A stretch of DNA of 64,000 bases from Leptospira fletcheri (GCF_004769195.1 NZ_RQET01000009.1:281252-345251); one strand, 5' to 3'; numbered from the stretch's first letter, positions 1-9,159 are shown. The notes: generated by a model not told the origin, from the letters alone. Program-made: numbers and translations.

Positions 1-135
1 CACGGATTTAATCGTAGTGGCGCCGGATCGGTCGGCTGCCTTCAACATGATATCTTCTACCAATTCGTGATTGTTGATGGTCTCGTAATCACACTCGTAA
101 AACTCTGCAATTACGTGCTTTCCCAATGCGTTCAT
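1..135 (-). CDS. speH: S-adenosylmethionine decarboxylase proenzyme, N-terminal part (gene runs off the left edge)
   Basis: Only the first 45 codons are inside the window, read from an ATG at 133-135 towards position 1. The peptide starts MNALGKHVIAEFYEC and continues with an acidic stretch and SGATTIKSV, which matches the opening of bacterial class 1B AdoMet decarboxylases. These enzymes self-cleave at a Glu-Ser bond to form a pyruvoyl cofactor and make decarboxylated AdoMet for spermidine synthesis; the cleavage site lies outside the window. The call rests on N-terminal similarity alone but the pattern is distinctive. Confidence 0.8.
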   Translation of the reverse strand, partial: MNALGKHVIAEFYECDYETINNHELVEDIMLKAADRSGATTIKSV

Positions 136-323
136 CTACTGCCTGACACCTCCGAAATTGGTTTCTCGGTTAGAAACCGAGCATGCGTATGACTATGTTT
201 TTTTGTCAACTCTCTACGTAAATTTATATTTATTTTTTCCGTTTCTTTTTCTTAGAATCGGAAGAAATAGAAATCCCATTATATTACAATTCTGTGGAAA
301 TACAAGAAGCGAGGCCCTGTACT

Positions 324-824
324 TTGAAGGATTGGACGAAATTCATTTTTAAAAAACGTGCCCTTTTGGTTCTTTTCGGGCTCTTTTGCCTGATTTTATG
401 GTTAGCTTTGAATTTCGATTTCGGAAAATTTCTCTCCAAAAATGTTCCGAACCAAGCGGAAACCAAGGAAGCAGTGTTTGCCAGAGCGGAAAAAAAAGGG
501 AGCAAGGGGGTTCTCTTCCTGGTGGAGCCTCGGAACTGCGGGTCCTGCGCAACAATTCAGGAACAACTGAAGAGCCTTGAGGCTCAAGGTTGGGAGTTCC
601 TTCCGATTCTTCCGGATTCGTCGGATTACGAACGTATTCTGGCGGACGATCGATTCTCCGAAAAACTTTCTTCCCTCTCGGCAGGCAAACCGGTCTGGGG
701 GGCCTGGAACCTCGGAGAGGAGTTGGTATATCTGGGAGGAACTTGTTCGAAGGACAAAAGCAAAGAACTCGGAAGTCCGTACGCGGGACTTCCGAGTTGC
801 ATCGGAGAGCCATCGGCTCCTTGA
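324..824 (+). CDS. Membrane-anchored protein with a thioredoxin-like CxxC segment
   Basis: About 166 residues. A basic N-terminus is followed by one hydrophobic segment (about residues 14-31), then a soluble domain with the phrase EPRNCGSCATIQEQLKSLE. A CxxC at the start of a helix after a beta strand is what thioredoxin-fold proteins show, so a periplasmic redox or thiol role is plausible but not shown. Two more cysteines lie near the C-terminus. A GAGG at 311-314 favours the TTG at 324; a GTG at 294 is an in-frame alternative adding ten residues. It converges on the DUF2505 gene. Confidence 0.6.
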   Translation: MKDWTKFIFKKRALLVLFGLFCLILWLALNFDFGKFLSKNVPNQAETKEAVFARAEKKGSKGVLFLVEPRNCGSCATIQEQLKSLEAQGWEFLPILPDSSDYERILADDRFSEKLSSLSAGKPVWGAWNLGEELVYLGGTCSKDKSKELGSPYAGLPSCIGEPSAP

Positions 825-841
825 AAGACAGAGAAAACGGT

Positions 842-1342
842 TTAGGCGCCCGAGTTTTGGCCTCTTTTGAGGAACTCGGAGATCGAATTCTTGTCCTTTT
901 CGAGGGAATGCCTGTGAATTTCCTCGATCACCGTTTCGATCACGCTTCCCATTAGGAAGACTCCGGAAATCACCTGTACGTCGTAACTGCGTTCCGATTC
1001 GCCCGGGTTCAACTCTTTGTAGATGGAAAATCCCTTGATCGTAACGATGGAATCGTTTCCCGGAGGGGCGATCGTAAATTCGTGCGTGTTTGTGGAAAGA
1101 TCGAAGACGGAATTTTCCAACAGGGACGGATCGGAAAGCAAGGTAGCCAGGACTTTGGGCAGGGAATCCGCCAGCTTCACTTTTCTCTTTTGGAAAACCT
1201 TGTTTCCCTCCTTTCTCTCCTCCAAAAGCTCCACATTTTTCAATTCCGGAAACTGATCCAGGTACTTGTAACGATCTTCCCTTGCTTTGAGCAGGTCTTG
1301 GAGGGGAACGGGGAAGGTTTGCACTACTTTATATTGCTTCAT
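842..1342 (-). CDS. DUF2505 family protein (START/SRPBCC-like fold)
   Basis: 166 residues, ATG start, no signal peptide or membrane segment. The opening (KQYKVVQTFPVPLQDLLKAR), a central run of alternating beta-type stretches (VFQKRKVKLA, FTIAPPGNDSIVTIKG) and a C-terminal amphipathic helix (GSVIETVIEEIHRHS) are typical of DUF2505, a branch of the SRPBCC ligand-binding superfamily. No ligand is known for the family. It stands alone on the minus strand, divergent from alr and convergent with the CxxC protein, so context does not suggest a role. Confidence 0.65.
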   Translation of the reverse strand: MKQYKVVQTFPVPLQDLLKAREDRYKYLDQFPELKNVELLEERKEGNKVFQKRKVKLADSLPKVLATLLSDPSLLENSVFDLSTNTHEFTIAPPGNDSIVTIKGFSIYKELNPGESERSYDVQVISGVFLMGSVIETVIEEIHRHSLEKDKNSISEFLKRGQNSGA

Positions 1343-1499
1343 CCGGCTATTTCCTGGGGTGGTTGGTAAGCGTTTTCTCGGGCAGTCTGCGTGTTTTTCC
1401 CCCCTCGGGAAACCCTTTTTTTTCCGGGATCGATTCGGAAAAAACTATTGGGAAGAATCCGGGAGAACTCAATATTAGGAGAAACGGAAGAGACGACCC

Positions 1500-2633
1500 T
1501 TGAACGACAGAACCTGGATCGAACTTTCTCAAAAAGCAGTGACTCAAAACCTGAACAGTTTCCGTTCCCTCCTCCGACCGGAAACTCTTTTAAGCGCAGT
1601 CATCAAATCCAACGCATACGGGCACGGACTTTTAGAAATGGCGAAGCTTGCCTTAAACGGCGGGGCCGATTTGCTCGCGGTCAATTCCCTGGAGGAAGCA
1701 AGGGAATTGCGGAACTCCTTTCCTTCGGTGCGCATTCTCATCATGGGAGCCACCCCGGACCTGGAAACAAGAAGGGAAGAATTTTCCGATCCGGATTTTT
1801 GGACAGTGGTATCCCGGATAGACGAAGGGAAGTTACTGGCTTCCTGTTCTCCGCGTCCCAAGATCCACCTAAAGGTGGATACCGGTATGGGGAGACTCGG
1901 AACCTCCGGTAACAGACTGGAATCGACTCTTTCCTCTTGGAAAAAAGAAAATCTCCCATTGGAGGGAGTGGCCACCCATTTTGCCAGTACGGAGGACGTG
2001 ATCGAGCAAAGGTATTCGAAGGAGCAAATCCGAAAATTTTCGGAAGCGATCTCCGAAGCCAAGTCCCTCGGCTATGACGATCTCGTCCGGCACGCCTGTG
2101 CATCTGCTTCCACCATGCTTTTTCCGGACGCACATTATGATCTTGTCCGGATCGGGATTTCCCTTTACGGCCTCTGGCCAAGTCTCCAAACCAGGTTATC
2201 CTTGCATTTGACCGGTAGAACCAAATTCCAACTGCGGCCGGTAATGCAATGGAAAACGAAAATCGTCCATATCCAGGATTTAGATGCCAACACGTACGTC
2301 GGCTACGGCTCTACCTATCAAACCAGCGCGCCGACTAGGATAGCGGTTGTCCCGGTCGGTTATTACGAAGGCTTGGACCGAAAACTTTCCAACAACGGCG
2401 TGATGTTGGTAAAAGGAAAAAGGGCGAAAATTCTAGGCAGGATCTGTATGAATATGGCGATGTTGGACGTGACCCATATCTCCGATCCTAAAATCGGCGA
2501 TGTCGTGACGATTCTAGGATCGGACGGCGACGAGGAAGTCTCCGCCGACGACCACGCCAATTGGACTAATACGATCAATTATGAAACTACTACACGAATC
2601 AGCGAATCAGTACCAAAATACATCGTGGATTAA
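1500..2633 (+). CDS. alr: Alanine racemase
   Basis: 377 residues, the usual size. It interconverts L- and D-alanine with PLP and supplies D-Ala for peptidoglycan. Visible hallmarks are the PLP lysine motif VIKSNAYGHG near residue 38, the KVDTGMGRLG strand, and the second catalytic tyrosine in VGYGSTYQ followed by PVGYYEGLDR. A TTG start is used; the N-terminus RTWIELS lines up with the family start, so no upstream extension is needed. It heads a + strand series: the acyltransferase begins about 15 bp after its stop, suggesting one transcript. Confidence 0.93.
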   Translation: MNDRTWIELSQKAVTQNLNSFRSLLRPETLLSAVIKSNAYGHGLLEMAKLALNGGADLLAVNSLEEARELRNSFPSVRILIMGATPDLETRREEFSDPDFWTVVSRIDEGKLLASCSPRPKIHLKVDTGMGRLGTSGNRLESTLSSWKKENLPLEGVATHFASTEDVIEQRYSKEQIRKFSEAISEAKSLGYDDLVRHACASASTMLFPDAHYDLVRIGISLYGLWPSLQTRLSLHLTGRTKFQLRPVMQWKTKIVHIQDLDANTYVGYGSTYQTSAPTRIAVVPVGYYEGLDRKLSNNGVMLVKGKRAKILGRICMNMAMLDVTHISDPKIGDVVTILGSDGDEEVSADDHANWTNTINYETTTRISESVPKYIVD

Positions 2634-2647
2634 ATAAGGAAAATTTG

Positions 2648-3793
2648 ATGAACTCCGTTTCCCAAGAAACCATCCCTATCAATCAAGTGCAGCCGGTCCG
2701 TACCACCAGATTTTACAATTGGCTGATCGACCTAGTATACAAGGTCCGCGGGGTCGCTTTCGACTCTTTCGAGGAATACTTTCCGGCGGGCAGCTCGGAA
2801 GAAAAACTGCACGCACCCTACCCCTCCGTGCTCATGGCGAACCACGTCTCGGAAGCGGATATACCGGCACTCGCCGCAGTATACCGTCACGTTTGGCCTA
2901 AGATCAAATTCGCGATTCCGGCCCGGGAGGATATGCTCGGAAAAGGGTTTTTAGTGAACGAACTGAGGCCTAAGGGAATCATGAAGCTGATCCTTAAGAT
3001 GGTGGATGCGACCATGTTGATCCCTAAGTTCATGGATTATATCGGCTGCGTCCCGATCAAACGGCCGTTCCGGGATAACGCGAGAGAGCTCCTGAAAAAA
3101 GGGGAACTGAGGGACATGGTGGAACAGGAATGGAGTTTTCTTTCCGAAAAAATCGCTCAGGGACGCACGTTGTTCTTATTTCCGGAAGGAACGTTTAATC
3201 ATGACGGTTATTTGAATCAGATCAAGAAAGGAATCTATTTCCTCCGGTCCAAGTTCAAAGGACTTCATTTCAATTCCTTTACTTTTACATACGATTATTT
3301 CTCGTCCAAAAAGGCCGAGCTCCATATCGGTTACGGAGATCTTTTCCCGATTCCGGAAGAGGCCGGCGCGGACGAGGTGGCCGGAATCGTCCGGGAAAAA
3401 CTGGGCAAAGGATATGCGGTCACTACGGGGAATTTGGCCTCTTACCTGCTATTGAAGTGCGAAGGCAAGGCCAAGGAGAGCAAGGCTAAATTGCTCGGTG
3501 CGTTGAAGGCACTCGCGGAGACGATCCGGGCCAAACACCCGGAAATCTATATTTCCAGGAGATTCTTCGAGGACGGTTTGACCGCGGCTTTCGATTCCTT
3601 TCTTCATAAGTCCAAAGAAAAAGGATACCTGAAATTGGACGGGGAGTACGTCGTCTTTGACGAAAAACTATTCCATCCTCCTAAAGAAATCCATAATTTA
3701 AAGAAAAAGAATCTGATTCTTTATCATAGAAACCAGCTTACGTTCCACCTACCGAAATTGGAAGCGGCCTGGTCCGGTCTTCAAACCGTCTAA
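2648..3793 (+). CDS. PlsC-type glycerolipid acyltransferase
   Basis: 381 residues. Acyltransferase motif I is ANHVSEADIPAL (NHxxxxD form, about residue 70) and motif III is LFPEGTFNHDG (about residue 180), separated as in 1-acylglycerol-3-phosphate acyltransferases. The C-terminal 150 residues go beyond the core domain and are basic and helical. The ATG at 2648 follows AAGGA by about 8 bp; a TTG directly before it is in frame but poorly spaced. The acceptor could be lysophosphatidic acid or another lipid. It sits between alr and two uncharacterised genes on the same strand. Confidence 0.8.
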   Translation: MNSVSQETIPINQVQPVRTTRFYNWLIDLVYKVRGVAFDSFEEYFPAGSSEEKLHAPYPSVLMANHVSEADIPALAAVYRHVWPKIKFAIPAREDMLGKGFLVNELRPKGIMKLILKMVDATMLIPKFMDYIGCVPIKRPFRDNARELLKKGELRDMVEQEWSFLSEKIAQGRTLFLFPEGTFNHDGYLNQIKKGIYFLRSKFKGLHFNSFTFTYDYFSSKKAELHIGYGDLFPIPEEAGADEVAGIVREKLGKGYAVTTGNLASYLLLKCEGKAKESKAKLLGALKALAETIRAKHPEIYISRRFFEDGLTAAFDSFLHKSKEKGYLKLDGEYVVFDEKLFHPPKEIHNLKKKNLILYHRNQLTFHLPKLEAAWSGLQTV

Positions 3794-3803
3794 GGAAAAT
3801 CGA

Positions 3804-4706
3804 TTGGCATTCAAAATCGGTTTCTTTCGATCCAGAAAATCCAGGGTCTCGTCTTGGTTGACCGAACCCGGAAGGATGGAGCGGACTTTAGGGCGGAGTC
3901 TCTTTTTCCTTTTCGATTCCACTCTCGAGGAATTGTTGCCTGAGAACGTGCGGATCTCCCCTTCCGCTATCGGCCTTCTCCGGCTTCCCGAGGAAAAAAT
4001 CAAGGTGTTGTCGGAAGAATTTCCGATCGAAAAAGCCCTTCCCCATTCTTCTCTGGACGATTTTCTGTCCGAAGAAAGCCGCGAAGCCTTGGTGGAACTG
4101 ATCGCGGGCACGCAAGCCGCGCCTTCTAAAAACCTAATTTTAGGAATCCTGAATTTACCCGAGATACAGGACATCTTATCACAAGGACTCGAGAAGGTAC
4201 TTACCGAATTCCACAAAAAGATCAACCCTCTTCACGGAGTCTTCCAAGCTGCGGGTTTGGAAAAACAGGTTTCCCAATTTCTTTCTTCGCTACTCCCCGC
4301 GTTTACGGAACGGATCGCCGATTTCGTTTCCTTGGGCGGCGGAGCGGAAGAGGTGCAATCCGCTCTTCGAAACACATTACGTCTGCTGTTCAAAACCGCG
4401 TTTACGGAAATGGGACGAGTGGACGGGGGCAAGATCGGTCCAAAAGCGGACCGACTCCGAAGAGCGTTGGCTTCCGATCCGAAGATACAAGCCTCTCTGG
4501 AAAATCTGTACGGTACCGGAAGGGATACCTTACTGAATCGATACCGTAAGGAAATTGTCCGGGAATTCCTGGGACTCTCCGCCACCGAGTTGGAGCTTTG
4601 GGTAAGTAAAGTTACTTCGGACGTCGCCCATAATCTGAGGGAAGTCCATAAAAAACGGGACCTTACTCCTTTGATCGAGGATATACTGGGAGACATCCTG
4701 AATTGA
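3804..4706 (+). CDS. Uncharacterised helical protein, coupled to the next gene
   Basis: 300 residues with a TTG start 10 bp after the acyltransferase stop. I do not recognise a family. The N-terminal quarter is basic (MAFKIGFFRSRKSR) and the rest is predominantly helical with short hydrophobic patches but no clear transmembrane segment or signal peptide. Its TGA overlaps the TTG of the next gene in a TTGA, so the two are probably translated together. Spacing and strand place it in the alr-acyltransferase transcript, hinting at an envelope-related job, which is inference only. Confidence 0.6.
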   Translation: MAFKIGFFRSRKSRVSSWLTEPGRMERTLGRSLFFLFDSTLEELLPENVRISPSAIGLLRLPEEKIKVLSEEFPIEKALPHSSLDDFLSEESREALVELIAGTQAAPSKNLILGILNLPEIQDILSQGLEKVLTEFHKKINPLHGVFQAAGLEKQVSQFLSSLLPAFTERIADFVSLGGGAEEVQSALRNTLRLLFKTAFTEMGRVDGGKIGPKADRLRRALASDPKIQASLENLYGTGRDTLLNRYRKEIVREFLGLSATELELWVSKVTSDVAHNLREVHKKRDLTPLIEDILGDILN

Positions 4707-5455
4707 AAAAGGTGATTTCCACAATCCAAAACGCTTTGGAATACCTAGACAAGCTAGGTCCTCAAAAGTCGTTTCAATTGTTCCGAAATCTAGGATACGA
4801 GGCTCTGTTTTCCATCTCCGAAAAGGTGGATCACAAAAAGCTGTTATATCTGAGCCAGCATCTCACGGAAAAGGAAATCGTCTCGCTGATCCAATCCATT
4901 TCCGAGCCCACTCTGGTCCGATTGATCGGGGAATCCGATCCTGCAGATCTGGTCTTTTTCGTAAAACATCTAGGTTTATCGGAATTAACGGTACTTGCTC
5001 ACGCCCTCCCTGCGGAAGACGTGAAACGGATCAACCAAGCGTTAGGTTCCAAGGCGATTGTGGAAATTCTTCAAGGCTTAGGGTCCCGGGAATCCTTGGA
5101 CTATCTGAACTCGGTCGGCCTGGAAGCGTTTTTGGACTTGGCCAAATCCTTACCATCCAAGGATTTTATTCCGTTAGCGAAGGCCTTAAGCCCTGAAGAA
5201 TGCGCCACTTGGGTCAAAAAACGAGGAGTGATCGAGATTCCGTTGCTCTTAAAGGAATTCGGCACTAAGAATGCGCTGCAGTTGTTGAAGAAGATCGGTT
5301 TTTCCAAGGTTCTTCCGTTATTGGAACTCTTCGGCCTGGAAGAACTCCTCGCATTGGCTACCCTACTTTCCGAAATGAAACTTCCGAGAGGCAAAAAGCC
5401 CCTTCAAAAAAAGAAACTCTCCTCCGGAAAGAAAAAAGGCAAAACCAGACGTTAG
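4703..5455 (+). CDS. Leucine-rich alpha-solenoid protein with basic tail
   Basis: 250 residues from a TTG that overlaps the preceding stop. The body is built of degenerate helical repeats of about 22-26 residues, with recurring elements such as LGLSELTVLAHALP, LGSKAIVEILQGLG and VGLEAFLDLAKSLP, resembling the helical repeats of FliG/MgtE-N-type domains without clear membership. The last 25 residues are Lys/Arg-rich. No membrane segment. Probably a scaffold or binding protein working with its coupled partner; function unknown. It converges with the minus-strand gene only 6 bp away. Confidence 0.6.
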   Translation: MKKVISTIQNALEYLDKLGPQKSFQLFRNLGYEALFSISEKVDHKKLLYLSQHLTEKEIVSLIQSISEPTLVRLIGESDPADLVFFVKHLGLSELTVLAHALPAEDVKRINQALGSKAIVEILQGLGSRESLDYLNSVGLEAFLDLAKSLPSKDFIPLAKALSPEECATWVKKRGVIEIPLLLKEFGTKNALQLLKKIGFSKVLPLLELFGLEELLALATLLSEMKLPRGKKPLQKKKLSSGKKKGKTRR

Positions 5456-5461
5456 AGTTTC

Positions 5462-6124
5462 TTAAGGGTCCTCGAGATTCTTCTTCGCAGATAGGACCTC
5501 CGATCGATTCTTTTCGATATTCTCGATACGCTCCCGGACAATCTTGAGATATTCCGCATTCGGTTCCGTCGCGCTCGGTACGGATTTTTGAGCCGATTCC
5601 AAGCCGTATTTCAGAATCTCCAGCATATCGTCCGAGCGCTTTAACTTCTGGTCGAGATAAAAGCTCAAATCTTCCTTTAAGACTTCCCTTTTTTCCAACA
5701 AATCGCTCTGGATGGAATCATATCGAATCTCCTCTTCTCGACGTTTTGCAGTCTCTTCCTGCGACAGTCTTTTCGGTATCATGCGATTGTTCGGAAAACG
5801 AGCCGCCAAAGGTTTGAATCTTTCGTAAGATTGCTCGAGCAATTTCGCCCTTTCTTCCTCTTTCCGGTCGGATTCCGAGGAAGTTCCTTCCTTTGCAGTG
5901 GTATCGTCATGTTCGATTTCCTCCGTCGGTTCTGCGAAGCGCATGAAGTCGGAAGATCGATCGAAGAGAGAACCTTCTCCGGAAGACACGGTTCGTCGGG
6001 AAAGACCTCCTTGCAGGACGGAATCTTCCTTTTTGGCTTCGGCAGGAATCCAGAAAAAACCGAGATAGACGAGAGCCGGAACACAGAAAGCGATCAGAGT
6101 TAGAAAAAGAATACGTCGATTCAT
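5462..6124 (-). CDS. Membrane-anchored or exported coiled-coil protein, coupled to the upstream kinase
   Basis: 220 residues. The N-terminus MNRRILFLTLIAFCVPALVYLGFF is a signal peptide or uncleaved anchor. The remainder is highly charged and rich in Glu, Lys and Arg, with heptad-like helices (SQEETAKRREEEI, IVRERIENIEKN) typical of coiled coils. No known domain. Its ATG overlaps the stop of the histidine kinase by 4 bp (ATGA), so the two are almost certainly co-translated. That suggests a structural or accessory role linked to the kinase's signal, but nothing in the sequence names it. Confidence 0.6.
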   Translation of the reverse strand: MNRRILFLTLIAFCVPALVYLGFFWIPAEAKKEDSVLQGGLSRRTVSSGEGSLFDRSSDFMRFAEPTEEIEHDDTTAKEGTSSESDRKEEERAKLLEQSYERFKPLAARFPNNRMIPKRLSQEETAKRREEEIRYDSIQSDLLEKREVLKEDLSFYLDQKLKRSDDMLEILKYGLESAQKSVPSATEPNAEYLKIVRERIENIEKNRSEVLSAKKNLEDP

Positions 6125-8430
6125 GCGATATGAAGCGGTAGGACGACTCGAAAGATGCTCCCACCTTTCAGATTGGGTTCCACAAAGACCTCTCCTCCGA
6201 TCTTATTGATCAGCACCCTGCTTATGGATAAGCCCAGCCCCGTTCCTCCTACGGTCCGATTTCTTTGGTCCGGAACCCGGAAAAATCTTTCGAAGATCAA
6301 TTCCTTGTACTTAGGATCGATTCCGACTCCGGTGTCGATGATGCGGAGTTCCGCTTTGCCGGGAGAGATCTTCTGCAAAGTGACTTCCACGTTTCCTTTT
6401 TCCGTATACTTGACTGCGTTGACGAATAGATTCGTGACGATCTGGGAAAATTCGAATCGGACCCCTCTAACGCGAAGTCCCTTCGAAAGATTCGTGACCA
6501 CTTCCAATCCCTTTTCCACGGCGGGAGGGGAATTGATGTACAGCACTTCTTCGATCACCGTGGCCGGGTCGAAGATTTCGGCCATTTCTTCCGTGCTTTG
6601 GGCTTCTTTCTTTTCCAATTGCAAAAGGTTTTCTATCAGAAAGTTGAGCCTTCTGACATTCTTACGGATCACGTCCGCCATCTCTTTTTGCTCTTCATTC
6701 AGAGTGAGGACAGGGTCCGAAAGGAGAAGGTCGAAATAACCCTGAATATTCGTCATCGGAGACCTGAGTTCGTGGGAGATATTCGATATGAACTCGTGTT
6801 TGATCCGTTCGGATTCCAAAATCAGCGCATTGTCGCTTACCTGTATCTGATAAAATCGTTTCGTCTCGGCGCTAAACCCGGTAACGCTGAGACCGACTCT
6901 GAATTTGGTACCGTCCTTCAGGATCAGCTTTGTCTCGGGAATGAAGGTCATGTGCTGTTCCTTGCCTAGAGGTGTCTTGAATTCGCTCTGCTCCAATATA
7001 TCGGGGAGGATTCTTGCCAGTCTGGTATTTCTGATTTCCGAAGCGAGATATCCGGAGATCTCGCGGAATTTCCGGTTGGCGTCCACGATCGTCCTCGTGT
7101 CGGCGTTGGCGATAATCATTGCGTCCGTGGCGAACTCGAACATATAACGATAACGCTCTTCCGTAGTCTGCCTTTTCAGGTCGCTGATATCTAGTCGAGT
7201 CTCGAGCAGATAGTTGTCTTCCGTGAGTCTCTTGTTTTTCTCCTCCATATCGCGCAATTCTTGATTCAAATAATCTAATACGGTATTCATCGCGGATCGT
7301 ATGAACAGGTAAGGTCCGGTCGGTACGGAGGTGGTATCCAAGGAAAGTTCCCTTCTTCCCGAGAGTAAGCTTAGCGCCAAATCTTTCAGCTCGGTGACGA
7401 TGTTCCTGACCGGGGATTTGGATAATTCCTTAGGATTCTGTCTCCGGAGCGGAGGAAGATTGGAGTAATAGTCCAGATGGAGTTCGGTTTTTTTGAACCG
7501 GAACGCGGACGGGAACTTCGGAAAAGGATCGTCGGCCACGCTGCGGGCAGCTTCGTCCAAAAGGTCGGCCGCCTTATCGTTCCTGGAAAAAGTTTTGCGG
7601 TAGATATCCACCACAAAGCGGACATCTTCCAAGGAAGGAGTTCCGGAAAGGATCTTACCCAGCTCGGGCATCGAACGAGTATAAAAGCCGTCCAATTCCG
7701 GCGGTTTCCACGGACAGGGACCCACCCAATCAGAAACGTAGGAATCCCCTTCGTACGCCACATGGTTCGCCAAATCCTCCGTGGCTTTCCGGATCGCACG
7801 GGACACGGAATTCGCTTCTTCCGGAAATTTGGAGGCAAACCTTCCCGTAAAAACCAACATGTTCGTAGGGAGATAGTACGGCGGGACCTCGTTTCCTACC
7901 GTGAGACAATATCCTTTTTCCCCTAAGAAAGGGATTTCCTGCAAGGACGCCGCGACCCCAAGACATTCCGCGCGTATGAATTCGTTCACCAACAGAGTCG
8001 GCCGAGTAACTATATAAGGGACCGGTTTCCGCCTATGGTAGTTTTCCGAGCGGAAGAATTCCTCGGCGATGAATCGATCCAGAGAGAGAGGGTGAAGTAT
8101 AGGAAGAAAACTATGATAGGAATCCCGGATCGCTTCCGCTTCCATGTAGGACGCGGAGTAAAATCCATGGACAAGGGAGGAAAGGATCACTCCCCGATAA
8201 AACGTCCAACTCGGGGACGTCCTGCGTAATTGTTGGTCCAGCCAAGCGGTGAAAGGAACTTCCCCTCCCTCGGCCCTACCTTCCCGGAGATGGGCAAAGA
8301 CCGCCTCGTAACTTTTCAGTACCCTGACTCGGACCTTTACCCCTTCCTCCTCAAAATATCCCCTGCTAAAAGCTAGAAAAACGGGAAAGGCCGTCAACCT
8401 CGGCGTAGTGACGATTTCGATTTCAATCAC
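6121..8430 (-). CDS. Soluble sensor histidine kinase with N-terminal ABC-type substrate-binding-protein domain and PAS
   Basis: 769 residues, GTG start preceded by AAGGA. Residues 1-270 resemble the NMT1/SsuA/NrtA class of solute-binding proteins (TTPRLTAFPVFLAFSRGYF, then EEEGVKVRVRV), but with no signal peptide and no transmembrane segment anywhere. Residues 390-425 form a coiled coil, about 425-540 a PAS domain, then HisKA with ISHELRSPM (phospho-His near 553) and a full HATPase domain with N, G1 (DTGVGID) and G2 (GGTGLGLS) boxes. No receiver domain follows. It probably senses a small cytoplasmic molecule; ligand and response regulator are unknown. Confidence 0.85.
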   Translation of the reverse strand: MIEIEIVTTPRLTAFPVFLAFSRGYFEEEGVKVRVRVLKSYEAVFAHLREGRAEGGEVPFTAWLDQQLRRTSPSWTFYRGVILSSLVHGFYSASYMEAEAIRDSYHSFLPILHPLSLDRFIAEEFFRSENYHRRKPVPYIVTRPTLLVNEFIRAECLGVAASLQEIPFLGEKGYCLTVGNEVPPYYLPTNMLVFTGRFASKFPEEANSVSRAIRKATEDLANHVAYEGDSYVSDWVGPCPWKPPELDGFYTRSMPELGKILSGTPSLEDVRFVVDIYRKTFSRNDKAADLLDEAARSVADDPFPKFPSAFRFKKTELHLDYYSNLPPLRRQNPKELSKSPVRNIVTELKDLALSLLSGRRELSLDTTSVPTGPYLFIRSAMNTVLDYLNQELRDMEEKNKRLTEDNYLLETRLDISDLKRQTTEERYRYMFEFATDAMIIANADTRTIVDANRKFREISGYLASEIRNTRLARILPDILEQSEFKTPLGKEQHMTFIPETKLILKDGTKFRVGLSVTGFSAETKRFYQIQVSDNALILESERIKHEFISNISHELRSPMTNIQGYFDLLLSDPVLTLNEEQKEMADVIRKNVRRLNFLIENLLQLEKKEAQSTEEMAEIFDPATVIEEVLYINSPPAVEKGLEVVTNLSKGLRVRGVRFEFSQIVTNLFVNAVKYTEKGNVEVTLQKISPGKAELRIIDTGVGIDPKYKELIFERFFRVPDQRNRTVGGTGLGLSISRVLINKIGGEVFVEPNLKGGSIFRVVLPLHIA

Positions 8431-8567
8431 CGGCCTATCCTTCCATCTATTCTTCTTTTTTCAACAATCCCTTTTGTTCCGAACCACAAAAGACTCAAAA
8501 AAGGCTTCAGAAGTCCCCAAAATCCGCCGAGAGACATAATAAAGTAGCTCCCGACTGATCGTCCCAT

Positions 8568-8572
8568 GGAGG
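8568..8572 (+). promoter_or_regulatory. Shine-Dalgarno GGAGG that decides the transglycosylase start
   Basis: GGAGG lies 5 bp before the ATG at 8578. An in-frame ATG at 8566 overlaps this motif and has no comparable site upstream, so the downstream ATG is preferred. Confidence 0.7.
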
Positions 8573-8577
8573 TTCGA

Positions 8578-9159
8578 ATGAAACTTACGGATTTAGCCGC
8601 CTTTCAAACCATTCTAGGTAGAATCGAGGAAATCAGATCCATTCCGGAAAAGTTCTCTCCCCGAGAGGCAACTTCTAAGCCCAAAGAGGAAAACAGGTCC
8701 GACGCGTCGGAACCTTTTTCGGAGCTGCTGGACCGCCAGAAAGAGGCAGCGTCTTCTCGAGAAAATCTGAAAGGGGATTGGGAGAATCTAGGGCTTTCCG
8801 GTTTTATCCGACAACAGGCCGAAATCAACGGGTTGGATCCGAACCTGGTAAAGTCCGTGATCCGCGCCGAATCCGGCTTTCAAACGGATGCGGTTTCCTC
8901 CAAGGGGGCGCAGGGACTCATGCAACTGATGCCTAGCACTGCGGAACTCCTAGGCGTGGAAGATCCTTTGGATCCCGCCGAAAATATCGCGGGAGGAACG
9001 AAATTTCTGGGGGACCTGGTGCGGAAATTCGGAAACACCGACCTTGCTTTAGCCGCATACAATGCGGGACCGGGAGCCGTGGAAAAATACAAAGGAATCC
9101 CTCCGTATAAGGAGACCAAGGATTACGTCAAGAAAGTGAATCGCTACTGGAAAGGCTGA
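8578..9159 (+). CDS. Lytic transglycosylase (SLT domain)
   Basis: 193 residues. The C-terminal 110 residues are an SLT domain of the Slt70/MltC type: catalytic Glu in VIRAESGF, then GAQGLMQLMP, NIAGGTKFL and ALAAYNAGPGAVEKY. These enzymes cleave the MurNAc-GlcNAc bond and leave a 1,6-anhydro product. The N-terminal 80 residues are charged and appear disordered. There is no obvious signal peptide, unlike most periplasmic SLTs; export by another route, such as the flagellar one, is possible but not shown. It is a single gene between the histidine kinase and the Cys-rich/GT pair. Confidence 0.82.
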   Translation: MKLTDLAAFQTILGRIEEIRSIPEKFSPREATSKPKEENRSDASEPFSELLDRQKEAASSRENLKGDWENLGLSGFIRQQAEINGLDPNLVKSVIRAESGFQTDAVSSKGAQGLMQLMPSTAELLGVEDPLDPAENIAGGTKFLGDLVRKFGNTDLALAAYNAGPGAVEKYKGIPPYKETKDYVKKVNRYWKG

